Positions 51,001 to 64,000 of a DNA stretch of 64,000 nt are shown one piece after another. The position numbers and the translations under genes are program-made. A model generated the notes under the pieces. It was given only the letters and a program-made list of their open reading frames with translations, ran no database searches and had not been told where the DNA came from. The stretch lies in NCBI GenBank assembly GCA_949710005.1, contig OX453282.1, positions 13,268,236-13,332,235 of the forward strand, given 5' to 3'. Source of the DNA: Ricordea florida (Eukaryota > Cnidaria > Anthozoa > Corallimorpharia > Ricordeidae). Every line of letters begins with the position of its first letter. The stretch's first letter is position 1.

Positions 51001-54000
51001 GATGGTTGCAAGGAAACTCAGCCTTACAGATTCTTGTCAAAACACCATATAAGAGATTGTATGGGCAGGAGGACCTTCATCTAGCGTGGTAAGTTATCGA
51101 ATCATTTTGAATGTTTTATCTATCTGTCATAGTAGGATATAGACGAAGGTTTAGATAACGAATGAAATTTTAATTGAAACGATTATATTTCCATGTGATT
51201 TAAGGAAAGAACTCTTTGTTATTACGCATACGCACTTCATACAATTGCCTTTAAACCCTTAAAATGAAAGATATTCTATCATATCTCGGCTTGCAGAATC
51301 TTTGCAATTCTGAAACTTTGCAGACTTGTAGTATAACGAAAGGCTAACATCTACGTAAAAAAGTAAAATTGATTGTAATTCGCAATCCTATTGTATTTCA
51401 GCTGTCAACATATTAGCTTAAGGCAGCTGATTGTAAAGCATACTGCTCAGACAGTACTAAAGTTGATCAAGTCAGTCCTCATTACACAGATTAGTGACAA
51501 ACATGCAATTTTCACCACCTTGTAGCATTTAAAATGTAATTTAAAATCCATTTTATCTCGTGATTGTAGTCTTTCTTAAGAACAAGATAAAATACAAAGA
51601 GATGGTTGCAAGGAAACTCAGCCTTACAGATTTTTGTCAAAACACCATATAAGAGATTGTATGGGCAGGAGGACCGTCATCTAGCGTGGTAAGTTATCTA
51701 ATCATTTTTAATGTTTTATCTATCTGTCATAGTAGGATATAGACAAAGGTTTAGATAACGAATGAAATTTTAATTGAGACGATTATATTTCCATGTGATT
51801 TAAGGAAAGAACTCTTTGTTACTACGCATGCGCACTTCATACAATTGCCTTTAAACCCTTAAAATGAAAGATATTCTATCATATCTCGGCTTGCAGAATC
51901 TTTGCAATTCTGAAACTTTGCATACTTGTAGTATAACAAAAGGCTAACATCTACGTAAAAAGTAAAATTGATTGTAATTCGCAATCCTATTGTATTTCAG
52001 CTGTCAACATATTAGCTTAAGGCAGCTGATTGTAAAGCATACTGCTCAGACAGTACTAAAGTTCATCAAATCAGTCCTCATTACACAGATTAGTGACAAA
52101 CATGCAATTTTCATTACCTTGTGTTATTTAAAATGTAATTTAAAATCCATTTTATCTCGTGATTGTAGTCATTCTTAAGAACAAGATAAAATACAAAGAG
52201 ATGGTTGCAAGGAAACTCAGCCTTACAGATTTTTGTCAAAACACCATATAAGAGATTGTATGGGCAGGAGGACCGTCATCTAGCGTGGTAAGTTATCGAA
52301 TAATTTTGAATGTTTTATCTATCTGTCATAGTAGGATATAGACGAAGGTTTAGATGACGAATGAAATTTTAATTGAAACGATTATATTTCCATGTGATTT
52401 AAGGAAAGAACTCTTTGTTACTACGCATGCGCACTTCATACAATTGCCTTTAAACCCTTAAAATGAAAGATATTCTATCATATCTCGGCTTGCATAATCT
52501 TTGCAATTCTGAAACTTTGCATACTTGTAGTATAAGGAAAGGCTAACATCTACGTAAAAAGTAAAATTGATTGTAATTCGCAATCCTATTGTATTTCAGC
52601 TGTCAACATATTAGCTTAAGGCAGCTGATTGTAAAGCATACTGCTCAGACAGTACTAAAGTTCATCAAATCAGTCCTCATTACACAGATTAGTGATAAAC
52701 ATGCAATTTTATCCACCTTGTAGCATTTAAAATGTAATTTAAAATCCATTTTATCTCGTGATTGTAGTCATTCTTAAGAACAAGATAAAATACAAAGAGA
52801 TGGTTGCAAGGAAACTCAGCCTTACAGATTCTTGTCAAAACACCATATAAGAGATTGTATGGGCAGGAGGACCTTCATCTAGCGTGGTAAGTTATCGAAT
52901 CATTTTGAATGTTTTATCTATCTGTCATAGTAGGATATAGACGAAGGTTTAGATAACGAATGAAATTTTAATTGAAACGATTATATTTCCATGTGATTTA
53001 AGGAGAGAACTCTTTGTTACTACGCATGCGCACTTCATACAATTGCCTTTAAACCCTTAAAATGAAAGATATTCTATCATATCTCGGCTTGCAGAATCTT
53101 TGCAATTCTGAAACTTTGCATAGTTGTAGTATAACGAAAGGCTAACATCTACGTAAAAAGTAAAATTGATAGTAATTCGCAATCCTATTGTATTTCAGCT
53201 GTCAACATATTAGCTTAAGGCAGCTGATTGTAAAGCATACTGCTCAGACAGTACTAAAGTTCATGAAATCGGTCCTCATTACACAGATTAGTGACAAACA
53301 TGCAATTTTAACCACCTTCTAGCATTTAAAATGTAATTTAAAATCCATTTTATCTCGTGATTGTAGTCTTTCTTAAGAACAAGATAAAATACAAAGAGAT
53401 GGTTGCAAGGAAACTCAGCCTTACAGATTTTTGTCAAAACACCATATAAGAGATTGTATGGGCAGGAGGACCGTCATCTAGCGTGGTAAGTTATCTAATC
53501 ATTTTTAATGTTTTATCTATCTGTCATAGTAGGATATAGACAAAGGTTTAGATAACGAATGAAATTTTAATTGAGACGATTATATTTCCATGTGATTTAA
53601 GGAAAGAACTCTTTGTTACTACGCATGCGCACTTCATACAATTGCCTTTAAACCCTTAAAATGAAAGATATTCTATCATATCTCGGCTTGCAGAATCTTT
53701 GCAATTCTGAAACTTTGCATACTTGTAGTATAACAAAAGGCTAACATCTACGTAAAAAGTAAAATTGATTGTAATTCGCAATCCTATTGTATTTCAGCTG
53801 TCAACATATTAGCTTAAGGCAGCTGATTGTAAAGCATACTGCTCAGACAGTACTAAAGTTCATCAAATCAGTCCTCATTACACAGATTAGTGACAAACAT
53901 GCAATTTTCATTACCTTGTGTTATTTAAAATGTAATTTAAAATCCATTTTATCTCGTGATTGTAGTCATTCTTAAGAACAAGATAAAATACAAAGAGATG

Positions 54001-55262
54001 GTTGCAAGGAAACTCAGCCTTACAGATTTTTGTCAAAACACCATATAAGAGATTGTATGGGCAGGAGGACCGTCATCTAGCGTGGTAAGTTATCGTATAA
54101 TTTTGAATGTTTTATCTATCTGTCATAGTAGGATATAGACGAAGGTTTAGATGACGAATGAAATTTTAATTGAAACGATTATATTTCCATGTGATTTAAG
54201 GAAAGAACTCTTTGTTACTACGCATGCGCACTTCATACAATTGCCTTTAAACCCTTAAAATGAAAGATATTCTATCATATCTCGGCTTGCAGAATCTTTG
54301 CAATTCTGAAACTTTGCATACTTGTAGTATAAGGAAAGGCTAACATCTACGTAAAAAGTAAAATTGATTGTAATTCGCAATCCTATTGTATTTCAGCTGT
54401 CAACATATTAGCTTAAGGCAGCTGATTGTAAAGCATACTGCTCAGACAGTACTAAAGTTCATCAAATCAGTCCTCATTACACAGATTAGTGATAAACATG
54501 CAATTTTATCCACCTTGTAGCATTTAAAATGTAATTTAAAATCCATTTTATCTCGTGATTGTAGTCATTCTTAAGAACAAGATAAAATACAAAGAGATGG
54601 TTGCAAGGAAACTCAGCCTTACAGATTCTTGTCAAAACACCATATAAGAGATTGTATGGGCAGGAGGACCTTCATCTAGCGTGGTAAGTTATCGAATCAT
54701 TTTGAATGTTTTATCTATCTGTCATAGTAGGATATAGACGAAGGCTTAGATAACGAATGAAATTTTAATTGAAACGATTATATTTCCATGTGATTTAAGG
54801 AAAGAACTCTTTGTTACTACGCATGCGCACTTCATACAATTGCCTTTAAACCCTTAAAATGAAAGATATTCTATCATATCTCGGCTTGCAGAATCTTTGC
54901 AATTCTGAAACTTTGCATAGTTGTAGTATAACGAAAGGCTAACATCTACGTAAAAAGTAAAATTGATAGTAATTCGCAATCCTATTGTATTTCAGCTGTC
55001 AACATATTAGCTTAAGGCAGCTGATTGTAAAGCATACTGCTCAGACAGTACTAAAGTTCATGAAATCAGTCCTCATTACACAGATTAGTGACAAACATGC
55101 AATTTTAACCACCTTCTAGCATTTAAAATGTAATTTAAAATCCATTTTATCTCGTGATTGTAGTCTTTCTTAAGAACAAGATAAAATACAAAGAGATGGT
55201 TGCAAGGAAACTCAGCCTTACAGATTTTTGTCAAAACACCATATAAGAGATTGTATGGGCAG
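48074..55262 (+). repeat. Three-monomer higher-order repeat, four copies, paired into a six-monomer repeat
   Basis: Trimers start at 48074, 49871, 51669 and 53466, with a period of 1,797-1,798 bp. A fifth begins at 55263. Unit a has TATCTAATCATTTTTAATG and ACCTTGTGTTATTT. Unit b has ATAATTTTGAATG with AGATGACG and ATAAGGAAAGG. Unit c has GAGGACCTTC. Alternate trimers share further variants: TATCGAATAATT with TTGCATAATC in copies one and three, and TATCGTATAATT in copies two and four. This gives a nested period of about 3,595 bp. Confidence 0.88.
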
Positions 55263-58200
55263 GAGGACCGTCATCTAGCGTGGTAAGTTATCTAATCATT
55301 TTTAATGTTTTATCTATCTGTCATAGTAGGATATAGACAAAGGTTTAGATAACGAATGAAATTTTAATTGAGACGATTATATTTCCATGTGATTTAAGGA
55401 AAGAACTCTTTGTTACTACGCATGCGCACTTCATACAATTGCCTTTAAACCCTTAAAATGAAAGATATTCTATCATATCTCGGCTTGCAGAATCTTTGCA
55501 ATTCTGAAACTTTGCATACTTGTAGTATAACAAAAGGCTAACATCTACGTAAAAAGTAAAATTGATTGTAATTCGCAATCCTATTGTATTTCAGCTGTCA
55601 ACATATTAGCTTAAGGCAGCTGATTGTAAAGCATACTGCTCAGACAGTACTAAAGTTCATCAAATCAGTCCTCATTACACAGATTAGTGACAAACATGCA
55701 ATTTTCATTAACTTGTGTTATTTAAAATGTAATTTAAAATCCATTTTATCTCGTGATTGTAGTCATTCTTAAGAACAAGATAAAATACAAAGAGATGGTT
55801 GCAAGGAAACTCAGCCTTACAGATTTTTGTCAAAACACCATATAAGAGATTGTATGGGCAGGAGGACCGTCATCTAGCGTGGTAAGTTATCGAATCATTT
55901 TGAATGTTTTATCTATCTGTCATAGTAGGATATAGACGAAGGTTTAGATGACGAATGAAATTTTAATTGAAACGATTATATTTCCATGTGATTTAAGGAA
56001 AGAACTCTTTGTTACTACGCATGCGCACTTCATACAATTGCCTTTAAATTCTTAAAATGAAAGATATTCTATCATATCTCGGATTGCAGAATCTTTGCAA
56101 TTCTGAAACTTTGCATACTTGTAGTATAACGAAATGGTAACATCTACGTAAAAAGTAAAATATATTGTAATTCGCAATCCTATTGTATTTCAGCTGTCAA
56201 CATATTAGCTTAAGGCAGCTGATTGTTAAGCATACTGCTCAGACAGTACTAAAGTTCATCAAATCAGTCCTCATTACACAGATTAGTGACAAACATGCAA
56301 TTTTCACCACCTTGTAGCATTTAAAATGTAATTTAAAATCCATTTTATCTCGTGATTGTAGTCATTGTTAAGAACAAGATAAAATACAAAGAGATGGTTG
56401 CAAGGAAACTCAGCCTTACAGATTTTTGTCAAAACACCATATAAGAGATTGTATGGGCAGGAGGACCGTCATCTAGCGTGGTGAGTTATCGAATCATTTT
56501 GAATGTTTTATCTATCTGTCATAGTAGGATATAGACGAAGGTTTAGATGACGAATGAAATTTTAATTGAAACGATTATATTTCCATGTGATTTAAGGAAA
56601 GAACTCTTTGTTACTACGCATGCGCACTTCATACAATTGCCTTTAAACCCTTAAAATGAAAGATATTCTATCATATCTCGGATTGCAGAATCTTTGCAAT
56701 TCTGAAACTTTGCATACTTGTAGTATAACGAAATGGTAACATCTACGTAAAAAGTAAAATATATTGTAATTCGCAATCCTATTGTATTTCAGCTGTCAAC
56801 ATATTAGCTTAAGGCAGCTGATTGTTAAGCATACTGCTCAGACAGTACTAAAGTTCATCAAATCAGTCCTCATTACACAGATTAGTGACAAACATGCAAT
56901 TTTCACCACCTTGTAGCATTTAAAATGTAATTTAAAATCCATTTTATCTCGTGATTGTAGTCATTCTTAAGAACAAGGTATTAATACAAAGAGATGGTTG
57001 TAAGGAAACTCAGCCTTACAGATTTTTGTCAAAACACCATATAAGAGATTGTTTGGGCAGGAGGACCGTCATCTAGCGTGGTAAGTTATCGAATCATTTT
57101 GAATGTTTTATCTATCTCTCATAGTAAGATATAGACGAAGGTTTAGATAACGAATGAAATTTTAATTGAGACGATTATATTTCCATGTGATTTAAGGAAA
57201 GAACTCTTTGTTACTACGCATGCGCACTTCATACAATTGCCTTTAAACCCTTAAAATGAAAGATATTCTATCATATCTCGGCTTGCAGAATCTTTGCATT
57301 TCTGAAACTTTGCAGACTTGTAGTATAACGAAAGGCTAACATCTACGTAAAAAGTAAAATTGATTGTAATTCGCAATCCTATTGTATTTCAGCTGTCAAC
57401 ATATTAGCTTTAGGCAGCTGATTGTAAAGCATACTGCTTAGACAGTACTAAAGTTCATTAAATCAGTCCTCATTACACAGATTAGTGACAAACATGCAAT
57501 TTTCACTATCTTGTAGCATTTAAAATGTCATTTAAAATCCATTTTATCTTGTGATTGTAGTCATTCTTAAGAACAAGATAAAATACAAAGAGATGGTTGC
57601 AAGGAAACTCAGCCTTACAGATTTTTGTCAAAACACCATATAAGAGATTGTATGGGCAGGAGGACCGTCATCTAGCGTGGTAAGTTATCGAATCATTTTG
57701 AATGTTTTATCTATCTGTCATAGTAAGATATAGACGAAGGTTTAGATAACGAATGAAATTTTAATTGAGACGATTATATTTCCATGTGATTTAACGAAAG
57801 AACTCTTTGTTACTACGCATGCGCACTTCATACAATTGCCTTTAAACCCTTAAAATGAGAGATATTCTATCATATCTCGGCTTGCAGAATCTTTGCAATT
57901 CTGAAACTTTGCAGACTTGTAGGATAACGAAAGGCTAACAACTTGGTAAAAAGTAAAATTGATTGTAATTCGCAATCCTATTGTATTTCAGCTGTCAACA
58001 TATTAGCTTAAGGCAGCTGATTGTAAAGCATACTGCTCAGACAGTACTAAAGTTCATCAAATAAGTCCTCATTACACAGATTAGTGACAAACATGCAATT
58101 TTATCCACCTTGTAGCATTTAAAATGTAATTTAAAATCCATTTTATCTCGTGATTGTAGTCATTCTTAAGAACAAGGTATTAATACAAAGAGATGGTTGC

Positions 58201-59457
58201 AAGGAAACTCAGCCTTACACATTTTTGTCAAAACACCATATAAGAGATTTTTTGGGCAGGAGGACCGTCATCTAGCGTGGTAAGTTATCGAATCATTTTG
58301 AATGTTTTATCTATCTGTCATAGTAGGATAAAGACGAAGGTTTAGATAACGAATGAAATTTTAATTGAAACGATTATATTTCCATGTGATTTAAGGAAAG
58401 AACTCTTTGTTACTACGCATGCGCACTACATACAATTGCCTTTAAACCTTTAAAATGAAAGATAATCTATCATATCTCGGCTTGCAGAATCTTTTCAATT
58501 CTGTAACTTTGCATACTTGTAGTATAACGAAAGGCTAACATCTACGTAAAAAGTAAAATTGATTGTAATTCGCAATCCTATTGTATTTCAGCTGTCAACA
58601 TATTAGCTTAAGGCAGCTGATTGTAAAGCATACTGCTCAGACAGTACTAAAGTTCATCAAATCAGTCCTCATTACACAGATTAGTGACAAACATGCAATT
58701 TTCACCACCTGGTAGCATTTAAAATGTAATTTAAAATCCATTTTATCTCGTGATTGTAGTCATTCTTAAGAACAAGATAAAATACAAAGAGATGGTTGCA
58801 AGGAAACTCAGCCTTACAGATTTTTGTCAAAACACCATATAAGAGATTGTATGGGCAGGAGGACCGTCATCTAGCGTGGTAAGTTATCGAATCATTTTGA
58901 ATGTTTTATCTATCTGTCATAGTAGGATATAGACGAAGGTTTAGATAACGAATGAAATTTTAATTGAGACGATTATATTTCCATGTGATTTAAGGAAAGA
59001 ACTCTTTGTTACTACGCATGCGCACTTCATACAATTGCCTTTAAACCCTTAAAATGAAAGATATTCTATTATATCTCGGCTTGCAGAATCTTTGCAATTC
59101 TTAAACTTTGCAGACTTGTAGTATAACGAAAGGCTAACATCTACGTAAAAAGTAAAATTGATTGTAATTCGCAATCCTATTGTATTTCAGCTGTCAACAT
59201 ATTAGCTTTAGGCAGCTGATTGTAAAACATACTGCTCAGACAGTACTAAAGTTCATCAAATCAGTCCTCATTACACAGATTAGTGACAAACATGCTATTT
59301 TCACCATCTTGTAGCATTTAAAATGTAATTTAAAATCCATTTTATCTCGTGATTGTAGTCATTCTTAAGAACAAGATAAAATACAAAGAGATGGTTGCAA
59401 GGAAACTCAGCCTTACAGATTTTTGTCAAAACACCATATAAGAGATTGTATGGGCAG

Positions 59458-62400
59458 GAGGACCGTCATCTAGCGTGGTAAGTTATCGAATCATTTTGAA
59501 TGTTTTATCTATCTGTCATAGTAAGATATAGACGAAGGTTTAGATAACGAATGAAATTTTAATTGAGACGATTATATTTCCATGTGATTTAAGGAAAGAA
59601 CTCTTTGTTACTACTCATGCACACTTCATACAATTGCCTTTAAACCCTTAAAATGAGAGATAATCTATCATATCTCGGCTTGCAGAATCTTTTCAATTCT
59701 GTAACTTTGCATACTTAAAGGATAACGAAAGGCTAACAACTTCGTAAAAAGTAAAATTGATTGTAATTCGCAATCCTATTGTATTTCAGCTGTCAACATA
59801 TTAGCTTAAGGCAGCTGATTGTAAAGCATACTGCTCAGACAGTACTAAAGTTCATCAAATCAGTCCTCATTACACAGATTAGTGACAAACATGCAATTTT
59901 ATCCACCTTGTAGCATTTAAAATGTAATTTAAAATCCATTTTATCTCGTGATTGTAGTCATTCTTAAGAACAAGGTATTAATACAAAGAGATGGTTGCAA
60001 GGAAACTCAGCCTTACAGATTTTTGTCAAAACACCATATAAGAGATTGTTTGGGCAGGAGGACCGTCATCTAGCGTGGTAAGTTATCGAATCATTTTGCA
60101 TGTTTTATCTATCTGTCATAGTAAGATATAGACGAAGGTTTAGATAACGAATGAAATTTTAATTGAGACGATTATATTTCCATGTGATTTAAGGAAAGAA
60201 CTCTTTGTTACTACGCATGCGCATTTCATACAATTGCCTTTAAACCCTTAAAATGAAAGATATTCTATCATATCTCGGCTTGCAGAATCTTTGCATTTCT
60301 GAAACTTTGCAGACTTGTAGTATAACGAAAGGCTAACATCTACGTAAAAAGTAAAATTGATTGTAATTCGCAACCCTATTGTATTTCAGCTGTCAACATA
60401 TTAGCTTTAGGCAGCTGATTGTAAAGCATACTGCTCAGACAGTACTAAAGTTCATTAAATCAGTCCTCATTACACAGATTAGTGACAAACATGCAATTTT
60501 CACTATCTTGTAGCATTTAAAATGTCATTTAAAATCCATTTTATCTTGTGATTGTAGTCATTCTTAAGAACAAGATAAAATACAAAGAGATGGTTGCAAG
60601 GAAACTCAGCCTTACAGATTTTTGTCAAAACACCATATAAGAGATTGTATGGGCAGGAGGACCGTCATCTAGCGTGGTAAGTTATCGAACCATTTTGAAT
60701 GTTTTATCTATCTGTCATAGTAAGATATAGACGAAGGTTTAGATAACGAATGAAATTTTAATTGAGACGATTATATTTCCATGTGATTTAAGGAAAGAAC
60801 TCTTTGTTACTACGCATGCGCACTTCATACAATTCCCTTTAAACCCTTAAAATGAGAGATATTCTATCATATCTCGGCTTGCAGAATCTTTGCAATTCTG
60901 AAACTTTGCAGACTTGTAGGATAACGAAAGGCTAACAACTTGGTAAAAAGTAAAATTGATTGTAATTCGCAATCCTATTGTATTTCAGCTGTCAACATAT
61001 TAGCTTAAGGCAGCTGATTGTAAAGCATACTGCTCAGACAGTACTAAAGTTCATCAAATCAGTCCTCATTACACAGATTAGTGACAAACATGCAATTTTA
61101 TCCACCTTGTAGCATTTAAAATGTAATTTAAAATCCATTTTATCTCGTGATTGTAGTCATTCTTAAGAACAGGGTATTATTACAAAGAGATGGTTGCAAG
61201 GAAACTCAGCCTTACAGATTTTTGTCAAAACACCATATAAGAGATTGTTTGGGCAGGAGGACCGTCATCTAGCGTGGTAAGTTATCGAATCATTTTGAAT
61301 GTTTTATCTATCTGTCATAGTAGGATAAAGGCGAAGGTTTAGATAACGAATGAAATTTTAATTGAAACGATTATATTTCCATGTGATTTAAGGAAAGAAC
61401 TCTTTGTTACTACGCATGCGCACTACATACAATTGCCTTTAAACCCTTAAAATGAAAGATAATCTATCATATCTCGGCTTGCAGAATCTTTTCAATTCTG
61501 TAACTTTGCATACTTGTAGTATAACGAAAGGCTAACATCTACGTAAAAAGTAAAATTGATTGTAATTCGCAATCCTATTGTATTTCAGCTGTCAACATAT
61601 TAGCTTAAGGCAGCTGATTGTAAAGCATACTGCTCAGACAGTACTAAAGTTCATCAAATCAGTCCTCATTACACAGATTAGTGACAAACATGCTATTTTC
61701 ACCATCTTGTAGCATTTAAAATGTAATTTAAAATCCATTTTATCTCGTGATTGTAGTCATTCTTAAGAACAAGATAAAATACAAAGAGATGGTTGCAAGG
61801 AAACTCAGCCTTACAGATTTTTGTCAAAACACCATATAAGAGATTGTATGGGCAGGAGGACCGTCATCTAGCGTGGTAAGTTATCGAATCATTTTGAATG
61901 TTTTATCTATCTGTCATAGTAAGATATAGACGAAGGTTTAGATAACGAATGAAATTTTAATTGAGACGATTATATTTCCATGTGATTTAAGGAAAGAACT
62001 CTTTGTTACTACTCATGCACACTTCATACAATTGCCTTTAAACCCTTAAAATGAGAGATAATCTATCATATCTCGGCTTGCAGAATCTTTTCAATTCTGT
62101 AACTTTGCATACTTAAAGGATAACGAAAGGCTAACAACTTCGTAAAAAGTAAAATTGATTGTAATTCGCAATCCTATTGTATTTCAGCTGTCAACATATT
62201 AGCTTAAGGCAGCTGATTGTAAAGCATACTGCTCAGACAGTACTAAAGTTCATCAAATCAGTCCTTATTACACAGATTAGTGACAAACATGCAATTTTAT
62301 CCACCTTGTAGCATTTAAAATGTAATTTAAAATCCATTTTATCTCGTGATTGTAGTCATTCTTAAGAACAACGCATTAATACAAAGAGATGGTTGCAAGG

Positions 62401-64000
62401 AAACTCAGCCTTACAGATTTTTGTCAAAACACCATATAAGAGATTGTTTGGGCAGGAGGACCGTCATCTAGCGTGGTAAGTTATCGAATCATTTTGCATG
62501 TTTTATCTATCTGTCATAGTAAGATATAGACGAAGGTTTAGATAACGAATGAAATTTTAATTGAGACGATTATATTTCCATGTGATTTAAGGAAAGAACT
62601 CTTTGTTACTACGCATGCGCACTTCATACAATTGCCTTTAAACCCTTAAAATGAAAGATATTCTATCATATCTCGGCTTGCAGAATCTTTGCATTTCTGA
62701 AACTTTGCAGACTTGTAGTATAACGAAAGGCTAACATCTACGTAAAAAGTAAAATTGATTGTAATTCGCAACCCTATTGTATTTCAGCTGTCAACATATT
62801 AGCTTTAGGCAGCTGATTGTAAAGCATACTGCTTAGACAGTACTAAAGTTCATTAAATCAGTCCTCATTACACAGATTAGTGACAAACATGCAATTTTCA
62901 CTATCTTGTAGCATTTAAAATGTCATTTAAAATCCATTTTATCTTGTGATTGTAGTCATTCTTAAGAACAAGATAAAATACAAAGAGATGGTTGCAAGGA
63001 AACTCAGCCTTACAGATTTTTGTCAAAACACCATATAAGAGATTGTATGGGCAGGAGGACCGTCATCTAGCGTGGTAAGTTATCGAACCATTTTGAATGT
63101 TTTATCTATCTGTCATAGTAAGATATAGACGAAGGTTTAGATAACGAATGAAATTTTAATTGAGACGATTATATTTCCATGTGATTTAAGGAAAGAACTC
63201 TTTGTTACTACGCATGCGCACTTCATACAATTCCCTTTAAACCCTTAAAATGAGAGATATTCTATCATATCTCGGCTTGCAGAATCTTTGCAATTCTGAA
63301 ACTTTGCAGACTTGTAGGATAACGAAAGGCTAACAACTTGGTAAAAAGTAAAATTGATTGTAATTCGCAATCCTATTGTATTTCAGCTGTCAACATATTA
63401 GCTTAAGGCAGCTGATTGTAAAGCATACTGCTCAGACAGTACTAAAGTTCATCAAATCAGTCCTCATTACACAGATTAGTGACAAACATGCAATTTTATC
63501 CACCTTGTAGCATTTAAAATGTAATTTAAAATCCATTTTATCTCGTGATTGTAGTCATTCTTAAGAACAGGGTATTATTACAAAGAGATGGTTGCAAGGA
63601 AACTCAGCCTTACAGATTTTTGTCAAAACACCATATAAGAGATTGTTTGGGCAGGAGGACCGTCATCTAGCGTGGTAAGTTATCGAATCATTTTGAATGT
63701 TTTATCTATCTGTCATAGTAGGATAAAGACGAAGGTTTAGATAACGAATGAAATTTTAATTGAAACGATTATATTTCCATGTGATTTAAGGAAAGAACTC
63801 TTTGTTACTACGCATGCGCACTACATACAATTGCCTTTAAACCCTTAAAATGAAAGATAATCTATCATATCTCGGCTTGCAGAATCTTTTCAATTCTGTA
63901 ACTTTGCATACTTGTAGTATAACGAAAGGCTAACATCTACGTAAAAAGTAAAATTGATTGTAATTCGCAATCCTATTGTATTTCAGCTGTCAACATATTA
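59458..64000 (+). repeat. Four-monomer higher-order repeat at the right end (period about 2,398 bp)
   Basis: Monomers at 59458, 60058, 60657 and 61257 match those at 61856, 62456, 63055 and 63655. Markers are CTACTCATGCACAC with CTTAAAGGATAACG in the first, TTTTGCATG with GCAACCCTATTG in the second, CGAACCATTTTG with AATTCCCTTTAAAC in the third, and AGGATAAAG with CACTACATAC in the fourth. The duplicated stretch begins a little upstream, since GTGACAAACATGCTATTTTC also recurs (about 59282 and 61681). The second copy runs off the window. Confidence 0.82.

Larger units (their letters stand above)
32637..64000 (+). repeat. Right block of ~599-bp satellite array (end of the 46th monomer, 51 complete monomers, one partial)
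   Basis: This continues the left array in the same orientation and the same register. The piece 32641-33104 (464 bp) completes the 135 bp at 26930-27064 to exactly one 599-bp monomer, so the insertion removed nothing. Monomer starts were read at 33105, 33704, 34303, 34902, 35501, 36100 and so on to 63655. One unit (40895-41484) has lost about 10 bases between the TCTGTCATAG and GACGA landmarks. No gene is supported anywhere in the block. The window ends inside the 98th monomer, so the array continues beyond it. Confidence 0.97.

Noticed and set aside
1..64000. CRISPR array
   Set aside because: The repeated unit is about 599 bp with no short-repeat and unique-spacer structure, and the sequence has eukaryotic splice signals.

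Overview
This window is eukaryotic and almost entirely satellite DNA. It is a head-to-tail array of an AT-rich monomer of about 599 bp. I counted unit starts by the GAGGACCG motif: 45 complete monomers lie left of an insertion, one is split by it, 51 complete ones lie right of it, and a partial one ends the window. All are in the same orientation. No bacterial genes, rRNA or tRNA genes, or CRISPR arrays are visible.

The array is not uniform. Diagnostic variants group monomers into nested higher-order repeats. There is a 6-mer repeated twice with an exact 3,597-bp period (19137-26330) and built on a 1,199-bp dimer. A 4-mer is repeated twice (42683-47474), and a 3-mer is repeated at least four times (48074-55262), itself paired into a 6-mer. 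Another 4-mer is repeated at the right end (59458-64000). A 23-monomer-offset duplication relates 1-4.8 kb to 13.8-18.5 kb. This suggests a centromeric, pericentromeric or other heterochromatic array evolving by unequal exchange and gene conversion.

The only non-satellite DNA is a 5,572-bp insertion (27065-32636). It is flanked by TTAA on both sides, ends in short imperfect inverted repeats (ACGCGGGGG...), and splits one monomer without losing a base. It is a class II DNA transposon of a TTAA-target type (piggyBac/Kolobok-like target choice). It carries two convergent broken genes. A plus-strand multi-exon gene on the left has a Cys/His cluster and looks like the N-terminal part of a transposase. 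A minus-strand two-exon gene on the right encodes a small Cys-containing protein that is frameshifted near its end. Both transposon ends carry a TATA-like box within the inverted repeat and the same 12-base CAAACATGGCGG motif about 70 bp inside. Two or three small miniature elements have inserted inside the transposon; one appears to cut the transposase-like gene.

The splice signals, the TTAA transposon and the style of the small genes suggest an invertebrate animal. From recall of protein families I favour a cnidarian (coral or sea anemone), but nothing here proves it.
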